NCBI RefSeq assembly: GCF_001642805.2
Contig: NZ_CP016948.1
Coordinates: 2,666,001 to 2,730,000 of the forward strand
Reading direction: 5' to 3'
Origin: Serratia surfactantfaciens
GTDB lineage: Bacteria > Pseudomonadota > Gammaproteobacteria > Enterobacterales > Enterobacteriaceae
DNA: 64,000 nt
Below, piece after piece: positions 1-8,594 of this stretch. A program made the translations under genes and the position numbers. The first letter of the stretch is position 1. The number at the start of each line of letters is the position of its first letter. Below the pieces are notes generated by a model. It saw only the letters and a list, made by a program, of their open reading frames with translations. It had not been told where the DNA came from and did no database searches.

Positions 1-746
1 AAATGTGGGGCACCACCCTGTTTGATCAAATGGCATGCCGCATCTTGTTCAAACGGATGAATTATCAGGGGGCCATGACCCCAATCAGCACGCGGCCCAC
101 GCTCGAGCAGCCCGGCAATATAGGCGGTCTCAACTGGGGCAGCATGTCGATTGATCCGGTGAACCACATGGCTTACATGAACGATGTGCGGATCCCGAAT
201 GTGTTCTGGTTAGTGACGCGCGATAACTATGAGCGCGTCGCGAAACAGTATCCGCAAAAAGTGATCGACGGCCATGGGCCATCGCCCATGATCGGCACGC
301 CATACGGCATGATCACGCTGATGTGGATGTCGCCGCTCGAGGTGCCTTGTAACCAGCCCCCTTACGGCACCATCACCGCCGTCGATTACAAAAACAAGAA
401 GATTGCCTGGCAGATCCCTGCCGGCACCGCCGAAAAAATGGGGCCGTTGGGCATCAGGTCACACCTGCCAATGCCCGTCGGCATGCCCACCTATGCGGGC
501 ACCATGACGACAGCCGGCGGCCTGGTCTTCTTCGCCGGCTTCCAGGACTACTATCTGCGGGCCTACAACAGCAGCACCGGTAAGGAGGTCTGGAAGTACG
601 CGCTGCCGGTCGGCGCGAGCGCCACGCCGATGAGCTATGTTTCGCCGAAAACCGGCCGGCAATACATCGTGATTGTGGTCGGCGGCGCGGCGCACTCGCA
701 AGAAACCGGCGATTACGTCATGGCGTTTGCGCTTCCTGAATCCTGA
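1..746 (+). CDS. gcd: PQQ-dependent membrane glucose dehydrogenase, C-terminal part
   Basis: This is the 3' part of a gene that begins left of the window; about 248 codons are visible. The protein matches the C-terminal beta-propeller of the Gcd family (quinoprotein glucose dehydrogenase, about 800 residues). Recognisable family blocks are the MWGTTLFDQ start of the visible part, FAGFQDYYLRAY and VGGAAHSQETGDY near the end. Gcd oxidises periplasmic glucose to gluconolactone and passes electrons to ubiquinone using PQQ. The sugar specificity (glucose versus quinate or shikimate) cannot be decided without the N-terminal membrane domain. Confidence 0.88.
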   Translation, partial: MWGTTLFDQMACRILFKRMNYQGAMTPISTRPTLEQPGNIGGLNWGSMSIDPVNHMAYMNDVRIPNVFWLVTRDNYERVAKQYPQKVIDGHGPSPMIGTPYGMITLMWMSPLEVPCNQPPYGTITAVDYKNKKIAWQIPAGTAEKMGPLGIRSHLPMPVGMPTYAGTMTTAGGLVFFAGFQDYYLRAYNSSTGKEVWKYALPVGASATPMSYVSPKTGRQYIVIVVGGAAHSQETGDYVMAFALPES

Positions 747-935
747 CCTCGTTACCCCGGCCGATCGAATCTGCCGGGGAGACACTACACGATACTCTGA
801 CGGCCGCTATGTATGGCCGCCCTGGAGCCATACATAGCTTATCCGCCTGCAGAAGGACGAGCCTGCCGGGGCGGCAGACATCAAGCAGGCAGCGCCTGAA
901 AACGGCGAGAAAAATTAACCAACCAAAGGTTCACG

Positions 936-2576
936 ATGGAAACATTCTTCACCATATTAATCTTATTACTCACCGTCTCGTTGTCCGGCATCGTGACGAG
1001 AATATTTCCATTCCAAATCCCCTTGCCGCTGGTGCAAATCATCGTCGGCGCCGTTTTGGCCTGGCCGCAATTTGGCCTGCACATCGACTTCAACCCCGAA
1101 CTTTTCTTGATGCTGTTTATCCCTCCTCTGCTGTTTGCCGACGGATGGAAAACGCCGGCGCAAGAGTTTATTCATTACGGCAGAGAAATACTGAGCCTGG
1201 CTTTGGTGCTGGTGATCATCACGGTGGTGGGGGTGGGCTATCTGATTCACTTGCTGCTTCCGTCTATCCCTCTCGCGGCCGCGTTTGCCCTGGCCGCCGT
1301 CCTGTCGCCTACCGATGCCGTCGCGCTTTCCGGCATCGTCGGCAAAGGGCGCATGCCCAAGCCGGTCATGCGCGTGATCGAAGGCGAGGCGCTCATGAAC
1401 GACGCTTCCGGTTTGGTTTCCCTTAACTTTTCCATCGCCGTTGCGCTCGGCGCATTGGCCTTCACCTGGGAAAGCGCCTTTCTGACCTTTCTGCAGGTCT
1501 CTATTGGCGGGGTGCTCTGCGGCATTGTTATCGTCGTTTTATATAATCAAATGGTTAAATTCATCCACAGATGGATGTACAACGACTCGGCCACGCAGAT
1601 TGTCTTCTCTTTGCTGCTCCCCTTTTCTTGTTACCTGATAGCGGAAAAGATCGGCGTCTCCGGCATTCTGGCTGCCGTCAGCGCCGGCATGATGATTGGC
1701 CAATCCAAAGTGAATCACAATATGCCGCTGGTGCGTTTGCGCACCAATAACATATGGGAAATGCTCGAGTTTATCTTTAACGGCATGGTGTTTATTTTGC
1801 TCGGGCTGCAGCTGCCGGGCATCCTGAACTTCACCCTGGCGCAAACCGATATGGATCATTCCGTCAGTCTGGAGAAACTGCTGGGTTACGTGGCCATCAT
1901 CTATTTCAGTTTGATCGCGGTACGTTTGATCTGGCTGTGGTTGATGAAATTCGGCAGCGCGAAGCTGATGCGCAAAGATCCGCTGTTATTTTCGAAATTC
2001 AGCACGCGCGATCTGTTCGTGGCGTCCTTCGCCGGGGTTCGTGGGGCCGTCACGTTGGCGGGCGTGTTATCGATCCCGTTGTTCTTGCTCGACGGTTCGC
2101 CATTCCCGGGGCGCTATCAGCTGGTGTTTATCGCTTCTGGCGTCATCTTGCTGTCGATCGTCGTCGGCATACTCACCCTGCCTTTGCTATTACGCGGCAA
2201 CCCGCCGCCTGAAGAGGATCAGGAAGAAGCGTTTTCAGTCTCAGAGGCGCTGGCGAGTGCCGCCATCAAAGCGGTTAATGAAACGAAGGAAAAGCTGATC
2301 GATACTCCACCGGACGACGCAACGCCAGAGTTGATTGAAGAAACGACGCGCCGGATGTTGGACGTGCTGCAGCGAAAAATCCTGACCAAGGACGATATTA
2401 AAAACATCGTGGCGCTGAAACGGCTCGAAAGGCAGCTGTACCTGGCTTCTTTGCACGCAGAAAGGGAAGAACTGTATCGATTGCGCCGCATGAAAAAAAT
2501 CAGCCATGAAAAGCTGAGAAAGCTGCTGCATCGAATTGATATTACCGAAGTGCTGATCTCTGAAGACAGTGTCTGA
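936..2576 (+). CDS. Na+/H+ antiporter, CPA1 family (YjcE type)
   Basis: A 546-residue cation/proton antiporter of the inner membrane. About the first 420 residues form hydrophobic segments, with the CPA1 ion-site signatures LSPTDAVALSGIVG and GEALMNDASGLV and the block SFAGVRGAVTLAGVLSIPL. The last 130 residues form a charged, helical cytoplasmic tail. Length and sequence match E. coli YjcE (549 residues) throughout. The ATG follows an AAAGG-type ribosome site. It stands alone, with inverted repeats downstream. Its physiological ion (Na+ or K+) is not evident from sequence. Confidence 0.9.
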   Translation: METFFTILILLLTVSLSGIVTRIFPFQIPLPLVQIIVGAVLAWPQFGLHIDFNPELFLMLFIPPLLFADGWKTPAQEFIHYGREILSLALVLVIITVVGVGYLIHLLLPSIPLAAAFALAAVLSPTDAVALSGIVGKGRMPKPVMRVIEGEALMNDASGLVSLNFSIAVALGALAFTWESAFLTFLQVSIGGVLCGIVIVVLYNQMVKFIHRWMYNDSATQIVFSLLLPFSCYLIAEKIGVSGILAAVSAGMMIGQSKVNHNMPLVRLRTNNIWEMLEFIFNGMVFILLGLQLPGILNFTLAQTDMDHSVSLEKLLGYVAIIYFSLIAVRLIWLWLMKFGSAKLMRKDPLLFSKFSTRDLFVASFAGVRGAVTLAGVLSIPLFLLDGSPFPGRYQLVFIASGVILLSIVVGILTLPLLLRGNPPPEEDQEEAFSVSEALASAAIKAVNETKEKLIDTPPDDATPELIEETTRRMLDVLQRKILTKDDIKNIVALKRLERQLYLASLHAEREELYRLRRMKKISHEKLRKLLHRIDITEVLISEDSV

Positions 2577-2594
2577 ACCGATGAGCCTCGGTCT

Positions 2595-2631
2595 GGCGGC
2601 AATCACGACCCTGCGGGGTACGATTGCCGCC
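2595..2631 (+). terminator. Inverted repeat after the antiporter gene
   Basis: Ten-base arms, GGCGGCAATC at 2595-2604 and its complement at 2622-2631, lie 19 bases after the antiporter stop, with a 17-base loop. There is no proper T tract, so this may be a Rho-independent terminator of weak type or an mRNA-stability hairpin. Confidence 0.35.
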
Positions 2632-2652
2632 GAAAAACCGCCGTCGTGCAAC

Positions 2653-2680
2653 AAAAAAGCCGGCGATATGACGCCGTTTT
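2653..2680 (+). terminator. Possible Rho-independent terminator
   Basis: An A run is followed by CGGCG (2661-2665), loop ATATGA, CGCCG (2672-2676) and TTTTCC. The short stem with a T run could end antiporter transcription before the next promoter. Confidence 0.4.
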
Positions 2681-2760
2681 CCTCTCCCGGCGCAGGCGAC
2701 GGCGCCCTGTCCTCTCTTCGTTACCTTGTTTCCGGGTGCCGCTTGGCAGGGCATTTATTC

Positions 2761-2775
2761 TGTTATAATGTATCA
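2761..2775 (+). promoter_or_regulatory. Extended -10 promoter overlapping a Zur-box-like core
   Basis: TGTTATAAT at 2761-2769 is a perfect extended -10 element 31 bases before the small exported protein. The same stretch, read to 2775, matches the 15-base Zur core TGTTATANTATAACA at 13 positions. Part of the match is forced by the -10 hexamer, and the outer arms of the Zur consensus are absent, so the operator assignment is tentative. Confidence 0.4.
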
Positions 2776-2799
2776 GAAATTAACGAAGGGAAGACGACG

Positions 2800-3042
2800 A
2801 TGAAAATCCAGCTGTCGCTGCTGTTTCTCAGCCTGTTGGCCGGCAAGGCCGCGGCGTTTCAGTCGAAGGTGCCCGAGCCGCGTCCCGAGCAGGCGCGCGC
2901 GGCGGAGCAAAACATCGAAAATCTGTTTTACGGCTTTCACGCCATGGACGCCCAGACGGTGAACATCGGCAGCTGCGCGGCAGTGCCGGTGGCGGGATGC
3001 CAATGCGCGTTCTGCACCCAGCTGCGGCAGGCCGGGCGCTGA
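2800..3042 (+). CDS. Small exported cysteine-rich protein, unknown function
   Basis: An 80-residue protein. The ATG at 2800 is chosen because it follows GAAGGGAAGACGACG and begins a clear Sec signal peptide (MKIQLSLLFLSLLAGKAAA). The mature part of about 60 residues is charged and ends in a Cys cluster of the form C-x7-C-x-C-x2-C. This could bind a metal or form disulfides in the periplasm. I do not recognise the family. The gene has its own extended -10 promoter and runs toward the AlaX-like gene. Confidence 0.6.
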   Translation: MKIQLSLLFLSLLAGKAAAFQSKVPEPRPEQARAAEQNIENLFYGFHAMDAQTVNIGSCAAVPVAGCQCAFCTQLRQAGR

Positions 3043-3053
3043 AGCCCCCTTAT

Positions 3054-3686
3054 TCAACCCAGCTCATACTGCACGATCAGCTGCCCTTTCTTCATTTTGA
3101 CGCCGGTGACGATCACCGCCCCTATCTCGGCCAGCGTGGCGACATGGGTGCCACCGCAGCCGTAAGCGGGCAGCTCGCCGAAACCCACCTGGCGCATGCC
3201 GTCCACCGCCTGTTGGCGACGCGGCAGATCGGCGGCGATCAGATGCGCCAGCTCCGCTTGTAAAACATCCGCCTCGATCGTCTGCGCGTCTGCCCCCGGA
3301 GTAAACGTGATGCGGCCTTCCCCCGGCCAATGATGCGCCTTGACTGGCCGCCACCCCCGGCCTTCGCCCAGCCAGCCGATCAGATGTCCGCCGGAGTGCC
3401 AGCGGGCATGCAGCCGGCGTTGCGCTTCATCGATGCGCATCGTAACCGGCCCGATCGGCAGCGGCGCGGCGGTAAAGTGCACCACCTTATCCCCCTGCTG
3501 CTGCACCCGCACGACGGCGACGTTGTCCAACGTTCCCACGTCGGAGGGCTGGCCGCCGCCCTGCGGGTGAAATAGCGTGGCGTCGAGCTCTACGGCGTAA
3601 GCGCCCGCCTCGGCCGGCGCGCAGCTCAACACCTGTGCCTGGCCCTGTAACTCGTCGCTGTAGTAATAACGTCGTTCGGTCATCAT
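3054..3686 (-). CDS. AlaX-like alanyl-tRNA editing protein
   Basis: A 210-residue stand-alone relative of the AlaRS editing domain, which hydrolyses mischarged Ser- or Gly-tRNA(Ala) in the cytoplasm. The zinc ligands are visible: the HSGGH motif (His97, His101) and CGGTH (Cys177, His181), plus the HPQGGGQPSD block near residue 40. The length suits the short AlaX classes. The start has GAGGAG five bases upstream; the two adjacent ATG codons make the exact first residue uncertain. It is divergent from the LysR gene. Confidence 0.85.
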   Translation of the reverse strand: MMTERRYYYSDELQGQAQVLSCAPAEAGAYAVELDATLFHPQGGGQPSDVGTLDNVAVVRVQQQGDKVVHFTAAPLPIGPVTMRIDEAQRRLHARWHSGGHLIGWLGEGRGWRPVKAHHWPGEGRITFTPGADAQTIEADVLQAELAHLIAADLPRRQQAVDGMRQVGFGELPAYGCGGTHVATLAEIGAVIVTGVKMKKGQLIVQYELG

Positions 3687-3768
3687 TTTTCTCCTCGATT
3701 CAGGGAGCCATTATATTCATGTCATAATCAGAGGATAATCCGTCGTCATCACAATGGACCTTTGCGTC

Positions 3769-4704
3769 ATGAGCACAAATCTTTCTTACGCCCTGTTGGC
3801 CGAAATGGCCGTTTTCGTCCAGGTGGTGGAGAGCGGCAGCTTTTCCGCCGCCGCCCGTAAGCTGGGTGCTTCGCCTTCCGCCGTCAGCCGCAGCGTGGCG
3901 AAACTCGAGCAGGCGCTGGCGCTGCAGCTGTTGCACCGCACCACCCGCAAGCTGCGGCTTAGCGAAAGCGGCGAAGAGGTGTTTCAACACTGCCGCGCCA
4001 TGCTGGCGGCGGCCGAGGCGGCGATGGCGATCGGCGGGCGCGGCGCCGCGGAGCCCGAAGGGTTGGTCAGCATCAGCGTCCCCAAGGCGGTGGGTCGTTT
4101 CGTGCTACATCCGCACATGCCGGCGTTTCTGCGGCGCTACCCGAAGGTAGACGTCAGGCTGCGGCTGGAAGATCGCTATATGGATCTGATCGACGATCGG
4201 GTCGATCTGGCGCTGCGCATTACCGATCGCCCGTCGCCCGGTTTGATCGGCCGCCAGTTGATGAGAATAGACCATCTGATATGCGCCACACCGGATTATC
4301 TGGCGCAGTACGGCACGCCGCAGCACCCGCACGATCTGGCGGCGCACAGCTGCATCTATCTGGGAGAGACGCCGAGCGATGCGCAATGGAAATTCCGCCG
4401 CAGCGGCAAAACGGTGACGGTCAACGTGCGCGGCCGCTACGCCGCCAACCACACCGGCGTGCGGCTGGACGCAGTGAAACAGCATATCGGCATCGGCAGC
4501 CTGCCGTACTTTACCGCCCGCCAGGCGCTCGAAGACGGCGAGATCGTGCAAGTGTTGCCGGAATGGGATTTTCTCAGCAGCTATCACGGCGGCCTGTGGT
4601 TGCTCTACGTGCCCAACCAGCATTTGCCGCCCAAACTGCGGGTATTCATCGACTATCTCGTCGCCTGCCTGGCGCAGGAACCGCAGCTACAGCGCCTTGC
4701 GTAG
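3769..4704 (+). CDS. LysR-family transcriptional regulator
   Basis: A typical LTTR of about 311 residues. The N-terminal winged helix-turn-helix (about residues 8-65) contains the family pattern GSFSAAARKLGASPSAVSR, followed by a LysR substrate-binding domain. An in-frame ATG at 3754 exists, but the one at 3769 gives the usual N-terminus. It is divergent from the AlaX-like gene, so it may control that gene. The ligand is unknown. Its last 18 bases overlap the convergent alkB gene. Confidence 0.85.
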   Translation: MSTNLSYALLAEMAVFVQVVESGSFSAAARKLGASPSAVSRSVAKLEQALALQLLHRTTRKLRLSESGEEVFQHCRAMLAAAEAAMAIGGRGAAEPEGLVSISVPKAVGRFVLHPHMPAFLRRYPKVDVRLRLEDRYMDLIDDRVDLALRITDRPSPGLIGRQLMRIDHLICATPDYLAQYGTPQHPHDLAAHSCIYLGETPSDAQWKFRRSGKTVTVNVRGRYAANHTGVRLDAVKQHIGIGSLPYFTARQALEDGEIVQVLPEWDFLSSYHGGLWLLYVPNQHLPPKLRVFIDYLVACLAQEPQLQRLA

Positions 4705-5340
4705 CGTAATGTTGATGCGGTGCGGCCCCACCAGCGAGTGGTAGCCTTCTTTGACCGGCAGGATGCCGTGGAAGCAGAGCCGCGCCGGGCCGCCCCATAC
4801 CACCACGTCGCCGTGCGCCAACGGGATGCGCCGCGCCCGGTCGCTGCGCTGCAGGCCGCCGAACTGAAATACCGCCGGCAGCCCGAGCGAAACCGAGACG
4901 ATCGGCGCACCGAAGTCGTGTTCGTCCTTATCCTGATGCAGCGACAGCTTGCTGCCCGGATCGTAACGGTTCATCAGGCAAGAGTCCGGCACGAAGGGGC
5001 CAAAGCCCGCCTGCTGTGCGGCCTCATCCGCCAACGCCATCAAGATTGGGGGAATGGCCGGCCAGCGTTTGCCGCTGCGTGCGTCGCGTTCCGAATAGCG
5101 ATAGCCGCGGCTGTCGCTGGTCCAGCCGTTGCCGCACCAGCTCATCGCCACCGACATCACATGCCCGCCGGGGGTGGTCAAATGCCGCCATGGCACCTGA
5201 GCCACCACGCCCTGCACCGCCGCCAGCAGTTCCGGCCCGTGATCGCGCACGAAGCCGTGCATCACCACCGCGCCGGGAGCGATCTCTTCCCGCCACGGCG
5301 GCGGCAGTGCGTCTTCAAAAAGATCGATTGTCATCGTCAA
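4687..5340 (-). CDS. alkB: DNA/RNA dealkylation dioxygenase AlkB
   Basis: A 217-residue Fe(II)/2-oxoglutarate dioxygenase that removes 1-methyladenine and 3-methylcytosine lesions by oxidative demethylation. The iron ligands His135, Asp137 (HQD) and His191, and the 2-oxoglutarate arginines Arg208 and Arg214 (RINITLR), sit four residues later than in E. coli AlkB (216 residues). It stands outside an ada operon. Its 3' end overlaps the LysR gene tail to tail. Confidence 0.95.
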   Translation of the reverse strand: MTMTIDLFEDALPPPWREEIAPGAVVMHGFVRDHGPELLAAVQGVVAQVPWRHLTTPGGHVMSVAMSWCGNGWTSDSRGYRYSERDARSGKRWPAIPPILMALADEAAQQAGFGPFVPDSCLMNRYDPGSKLSLHQDKDEHDFGAPIVSVSLGLPAVFQFGGLQRSDRARRIPLAHGDVVVWGGPARLCFHGILPVKEGYHSLVGPHRINITLRKAL

Positions 5341-5467
5341 AGCCTGTATGAATACACAGTATTAATTGTAACCCGCTGCTGTCGATTGTCCAGCGCCCGG
5401 CAACGCCATTGTCGTTGGCGGCAAATTTCTCTACAGTAGCCGCCATAAAATCAATCACTCACCAGGA

Positions 5468-6352
5468 ATGCGTGTGATTAAGGGCATCACTCTTTCGGTC
5501 GTCGCCTCCATCTTGTTCGGCGCGATGTATTACTTCACCTCTACCCTCACCCCGCTGAACGGCGAACAGGTTTACGGCTGGCGCACGCTGCTGACGCTGC
5601 CGTTCCTGACGCTGTTCATGGCGTTGTCCGGCGATTGGCGCAAGGTGGCCGACACGCTGGGCTGGATCGGCCAACGGCCGCTGCGGCTGCTGGGCCTGCT
5701 GCTCACCTCGGCGCTGCTGGGGGTGCAGCTGTGGCTGTTCCTGTGGGCGCCGCTGCACGGCAAGGCGCTAGACGTGTCGCTCGGCTATTTTCTGCTGCCG
5801 CTGACCATGGTGCTGGCGGGGCGCCTGATCTATCGCGATCGGCTGTCGCTGCTGCAAAAACTGGCGGTGGCGTGCGCTATGGTGGGGGTAGGCAATGAGC
5901 TGTATCAGGCGGGCGGCGTCTCATGGCCGACGCTGGTGGTGGCGCTGGGCTATCCGCTCTACTTTATTTTGCGGCGCCGCTTCGCCACCGACAACCTCGG
6001 CGGACTGTGGTGCGAGCTGGCGCTGATGCTGCCGGCGGCGGCCTGGTTCGCTTTCGGCGACCACGGCGCGGCGGCGCTGCAGGCCAATGCCGAGCTGTAT
6101 TGGCGCATTCCGTTGCTCGGCGTCATCAGCGCCGTGGCGCTGGTGTGTTACATCCTCGCCAGCCGCCTGCTGCCGTTCAGTCTGTTCGGCCTGCTGAGCT
6201 ATGTGGAACCTGTGCTGCTGGTGATCGTCGCGCTGCTGCTCGGCGAGAGCATCAGCCAAAGCGAATGGCCGACCTATCTGGCGATCTGGCTGGCGGTGCT
6301 GCTGCTGGCGGCGGAAGGCGCGCAGCACCTGCTGCGCCGCCAGCGGGTCTGA
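5468..6352 (+). CDS. RarD/EamA-type drug/metabolite transporter
   Basis: A 294-residue inner-membrane protein with about ten hydrophobic segments arranged as two EamA repeats, matching the RarD subgroup in length and in blocks such as LGYFLLPLTMVLAGRL and LLSYVEPVLLV. The substrate is unknown. The ATG at 5468 lies directly after AGGA. A GTG at 5474 has better ribosome-site spacing and may be the real start. It ends one base from the convergent entA stop. Confidence 0.82.
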   Translation: MRVIKGITLSVVASILFGAMYYFTSTLTPLNGEQVYGWRTLLTLPFLTLFMALSGDWRKVADTLGWIGQRPLRLLGLLLTSALLGVQLWLFLWAPLHGKALDVSLGYFLLPLTMVLAGRLIYRDRLSLLQKLAVACAMVGVGNELYQAGGVSWPTLVVALGYPLYFILRRRFATDNLGGLWCELALMLPAAAWFAFGDHGAAALQANAELYWRIPLLGVISAVALVCYILASRLLPFSLFGLLSYVEPVLLVIVALLLGESISQSEWPTYLAIWLAVLLLAAEGAQHLLRRQRV

Positions 6353-6353
6353 C

Positions 6354-7112
6354 TCAGGCGGCCAGCGTGGCGCCGCCGTCGATCACGATATCCTGCATGG
6401 TGATGTGGCTGGCCAAGTCGGAGGCCAGGAACAACACCGCGTTGGCGATCTCGTCCGGGCGGGCGATTTTACCCAGCGGGATCCCCAGTTTGAACATCTC
6501 GGGGAAGCCGGCAATGGTGCGCTGCTGCGCATCGTCGGTCTGCCACATGCCGCGCTGCATCGGCGTGTCGGTCGAGCCCGGCGACACCAGATTGCAGCGC
6601 ACGCCGAACGGCGCCATCTCCAGCCCCACGCAGTGGTTCAGGCTGGTCAGCGCCGCCTTGGAGGCGCAGTAGGCCGCCATCTGCGCGCGCGGCACGTGCG
6701 CGGCGTTGGAGCCGACGCTGACGATCGCCCCGCTGCGCTGCACCTTGAAGTGCGGCAGCAGCGCGCGGAACAGGTAAAACGCCCCCGAGGCGTTGACGTT
6801 GATGCACTGATGCCAGTCATCCACGCTCAGATCTTCGGTATTGCCCATGCGCAAAATGCCGGCGGCGTTGACCAACACGTCCAGTCGCGGGTTCTCCCCC
6901 AGCTGTTGGCGGCACACCGCCTCCACCTGTTCCGGCCGGCTGATGTCCAGCGTCACGCAAGGGTAAGGCAGATCCGGGTTGGCGAATTCGCGATCAAATC
7001 CCACCACCTCAGCACCCTGAGCCAAAAAGTGCCGGGCGATCTGCTCACCGATGCCGCGCGCCGCGCCGGTCACCCACACCCGTTTGCCGGTGAAATCCAT
7101 CTGAATGCTCAT
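6354..7112 (-). CDS. entA: 2,3-dihydro-2,3-dihydroxybenzoate dehydrogenase EntA
   Basis: A 252-residue short-chain dehydrogenase that oxidises 2,3-dihydro-2,3-dihydroxybenzoate to 2,3-dihydroxybenzoate, the catechol of catecholate siderophores. It has the NAD motif TGAARGIG, the NAAG block and the catalytic YCASK. The frame stays open upstream, but the ATG at 7112 gives the family N-terminus (MSIQMDFTGKRVWVTG). It lacks a strong ribosome site of its own, and its ATG overlaps the stop of a 16-codon ORF as ATGA, so translation is probably coupled. It follows entC. Confidence 0.9.
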   Translation of the reverse strand: MSIQMDFTGKRVWVTGAARGIGEQIARHFLAQGAEVVGFDREFANPDLPYPCVTLDISRPEQVEAVCRQQLGENPRLDVLVNAAGILRMGNTEDLSVDDWHQCINVNASGAFYLFRALLPHFKVQRSGAIVSVGSNAAHVPRAQMAAYCASKAALTSLNHCVGLEMAPFGVRCNLVSPGSTDTPMQRGMWQTDDAQQRTIAGFPEMFKLGIPLGKIARPDEIANAVLFLASDLASHITMQDIVIDGGATLAA

Positions 7113-7159
7113 GCGCACACCGCCATCCGGGCGCACAGCCGGGTCATGTTGTTGTTCAT
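7109..7159 (-). CDS. Sixteen-codon ORF coupled to entA (putative leader peptide)
   Basis: ATG at 7159 with AGGAG six bases upstream opens a frame encoding MNNNMTRLCARMAVCA, whose TGA overlaps the entA ATG. The ribosome site is much better than the one in front of entA. The likely role is delivering ribosomes to entA. There is no run of regulatory codons that would make it a classical attenuation leader. Small size and lack of comparison keep confidence moderate. Confidence 0.45.
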   Translation of the reverse strand: MNNNMTRLCARMAVCA

Positions 7160-7185
7160 CGTTGTCTCCTGCGAAAGCGTATGGC

Positions 7186-7204
7186 GCGGCGCACACTGCG
7201 CCGC
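7186..7204 (-). other. Perfect intercistronic hairpin between entC and entA
   Basis: Complementary eight-base arms GCGGCGCA and TGCGCCGC are separated by three bases, just after the entC stop and before the 16-codon ORF. No T tract follows, so it is more likely an RNA-processing or stability element than a terminator. Confidence 0.5.
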
Positions 7205-7213
7205 AAAGAGGCC

Positions 7214-8404
7214 CTACAGCGCGCCGCTGTTCAGGCCGAAAGCGTTGAGCATGGTGCCCAGTTTGGCGGCAGTTTCCATCCACTCGGACTGCGGCGTCGA
7301 AGCGGCGACGATGCCCGCGCCGGCGAACAGCCGCACCCGGTTACCGTGCAGCAGACCGCTGCGGATGACGATCGCCCACTCGCCGTCGCCGTTGGCGTCG
7401 CACCAGCCGACGATGCCGCTGAACAGGCCACGATCGTGCGGCTCCAAATCGGCGATCAGCTGGCGGGCGCTCTCGGTCGGGAAGCCGCACAGCGCCGGTG
7501 TCGGATGCAGCAGGCAAGCCAGCTGCATCACGTTGAGCGTCGGGTTCAGCAACTCGCCGCGAATGCGGGTGGACAGGTGCCACATGGTGCCGGTGCTGAG
7601 CAGCGACGGGCCGCTGGGCACGCTCAGGCTGGCGCACAGCGGCGCCAGATGCCGGCGAATATCCTCTATCACCAGCTTGTGTTCGTATTTGTCTTTGGTC
7701 GAGCGCATCAGGCGCTCGCTACCGAGGCGATCCTGCTGCGCATCGTCCTGACGGCGCGCCGAGCCCGCCAGCGGATTGGTGTGGATCTCGCCGCCCTGCT
7801 TGCGGATCAGCAGTTCCGGGCTGGCGCCGATCAGCACGCCGCCATCGGCCAACGGCAGGGAAAAGTGGTAACCGGTCGGGTTCTGCACCATCAGGTTATT
7901 GAAGATCTGGTGGCCCGCCACCGGCTGTTCCAGCTCGATGTCGAGGATGCGCGACAGCACCGCCTTGTCCAGCTTGCCTTGTTTAAAGCGGCTGACCGCT
8001 TCCGCCACCGCATGCTTGAAGCGCGGCTCGTCCGGAATGCTGGTGCAGGCGGCAAGACGATGCGGCTGTTGCAGCATCGGGCGCGCGGCGCGGGTAAAGC
8101 TGTCGTTGGCGACAAACTGGCAGTTTTCAGGCACGTACAGGCTGGAAGGCCGGCGCGTATCGAACGGAATGGCGCCCACCACCACCGGCGCCGCCTGGCC
8201 GGCGGCTTTGGCGCGCGCCAGCGCCTGGCGGATGTGCTGAGTCAGCGCGCCGCCTTCCTGTTCGCCGCCGAACGCCGGCGCCTCAATGCGCTCGAACACG
8301 CCGTCGGCGGAAAGTGAACGGAATTCGGACCGGTACAAAAAGGTCGATTGCTCGGCGTACACAAACCCGGGGAAGGTTTGGTTATCTGTCGTCAGTGTCG
8401 CCAC
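7214..8404 (-). CDS. entC: Isochorismate synthase EntC
   Basis: A 396-residue chorismate-utilising enzyme that makes isochorismate, the first committed step to 2,3-dihydroxybenzoate. The C-terminal chorismate-binding domain is clear (GASPELLIRKQGG, NPLAGSARR, STKDKYEHKLV, LHPTPALCGFP). The GTG at 8404 is chosen as start: it has AGGAG seven bases upstream, gives a length close to E. coli EntC (391), and leaves the upstream in-frame codons as Fur-box DNA. It precedes entA, but entE and entB, normally between them, are absent. Confidence 0.92.
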   Translation of the reverse strand: MATLTTDNQTFPGFVYAEQSTFLYRSEFRSLSADGVFERIEAPAFGGEQEGGALTQHIRQALARAKAAGQAAPVVVGAIPFDTRRPSSLYVPENCQFVANDSFTRAARPMLQQPHRLAACTSIPDEPRFKHAVAEAVSRFKQGKLDKAVLSRILDIELEQPVAGHQIFNNLMVQNPTGYHFSLPLADGGVLIGASPELLIRKQGGEIHTNPLAGSARRQDDAQQDRLGSERLMRSTKDKYEHKLVIEDIRRHLAPLCASLSVPSGPSLLSTGTMWHLSTRIRGELLNPTLNVMQLACLLHPTPALCGFPTESARQLIADLEPHDRGLFSGIVGWCDANGDGEWAIVIRSGLLHGNRVRLFAGAGIVAASTPQSEWMETAAKLGTMLNAFGLNSGAL

Positions 8405-8433
8405 AAGACCACTCCTTTGTTGCGCCTCACCAA

Positions 8434-8460
8434 TGATAATGTTTATGCGAATAATTATCA
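8434..8460 (-). promoter_or_regulatory. Overlapping Fur boxes upstream of entC
   Basis: TGCGAAT-A-ATTATCA (8446-8460) matches the 7-1-7 Fur palindrome TGATAAT-N-ATTATCA at 12 of 14 positions. TGATAAT-G-TTTATGC (8434-8448) matches at 11 of 14. The stretch lies 30-56 bases before the entC GTG, where bound Fur-Fe(II) would block transcription. This fits a siderophore gene. Confidence 0.85.
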
Positions 8461-8594
8461 TTAGCCATAAAAAGGATGGTAAATTACACCGGATCCCCAC
8501 CGTGGGTCAATCACCGGTGAATGAATCTTTCGGCGCGCCGCGGCAAATCCGCGTTACGGCACAGAAATAAATAACACACTGTTATTATTGTGTT

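Noticed and set aside
8442..8500. Extending EntC upstream to an ATG at 8500
   Set aside because: The extra residues translate Fur-box DNA into a run of Ile and Arg codons, and the GTG at 8404 has an ideal ribosome site and gives the family length.
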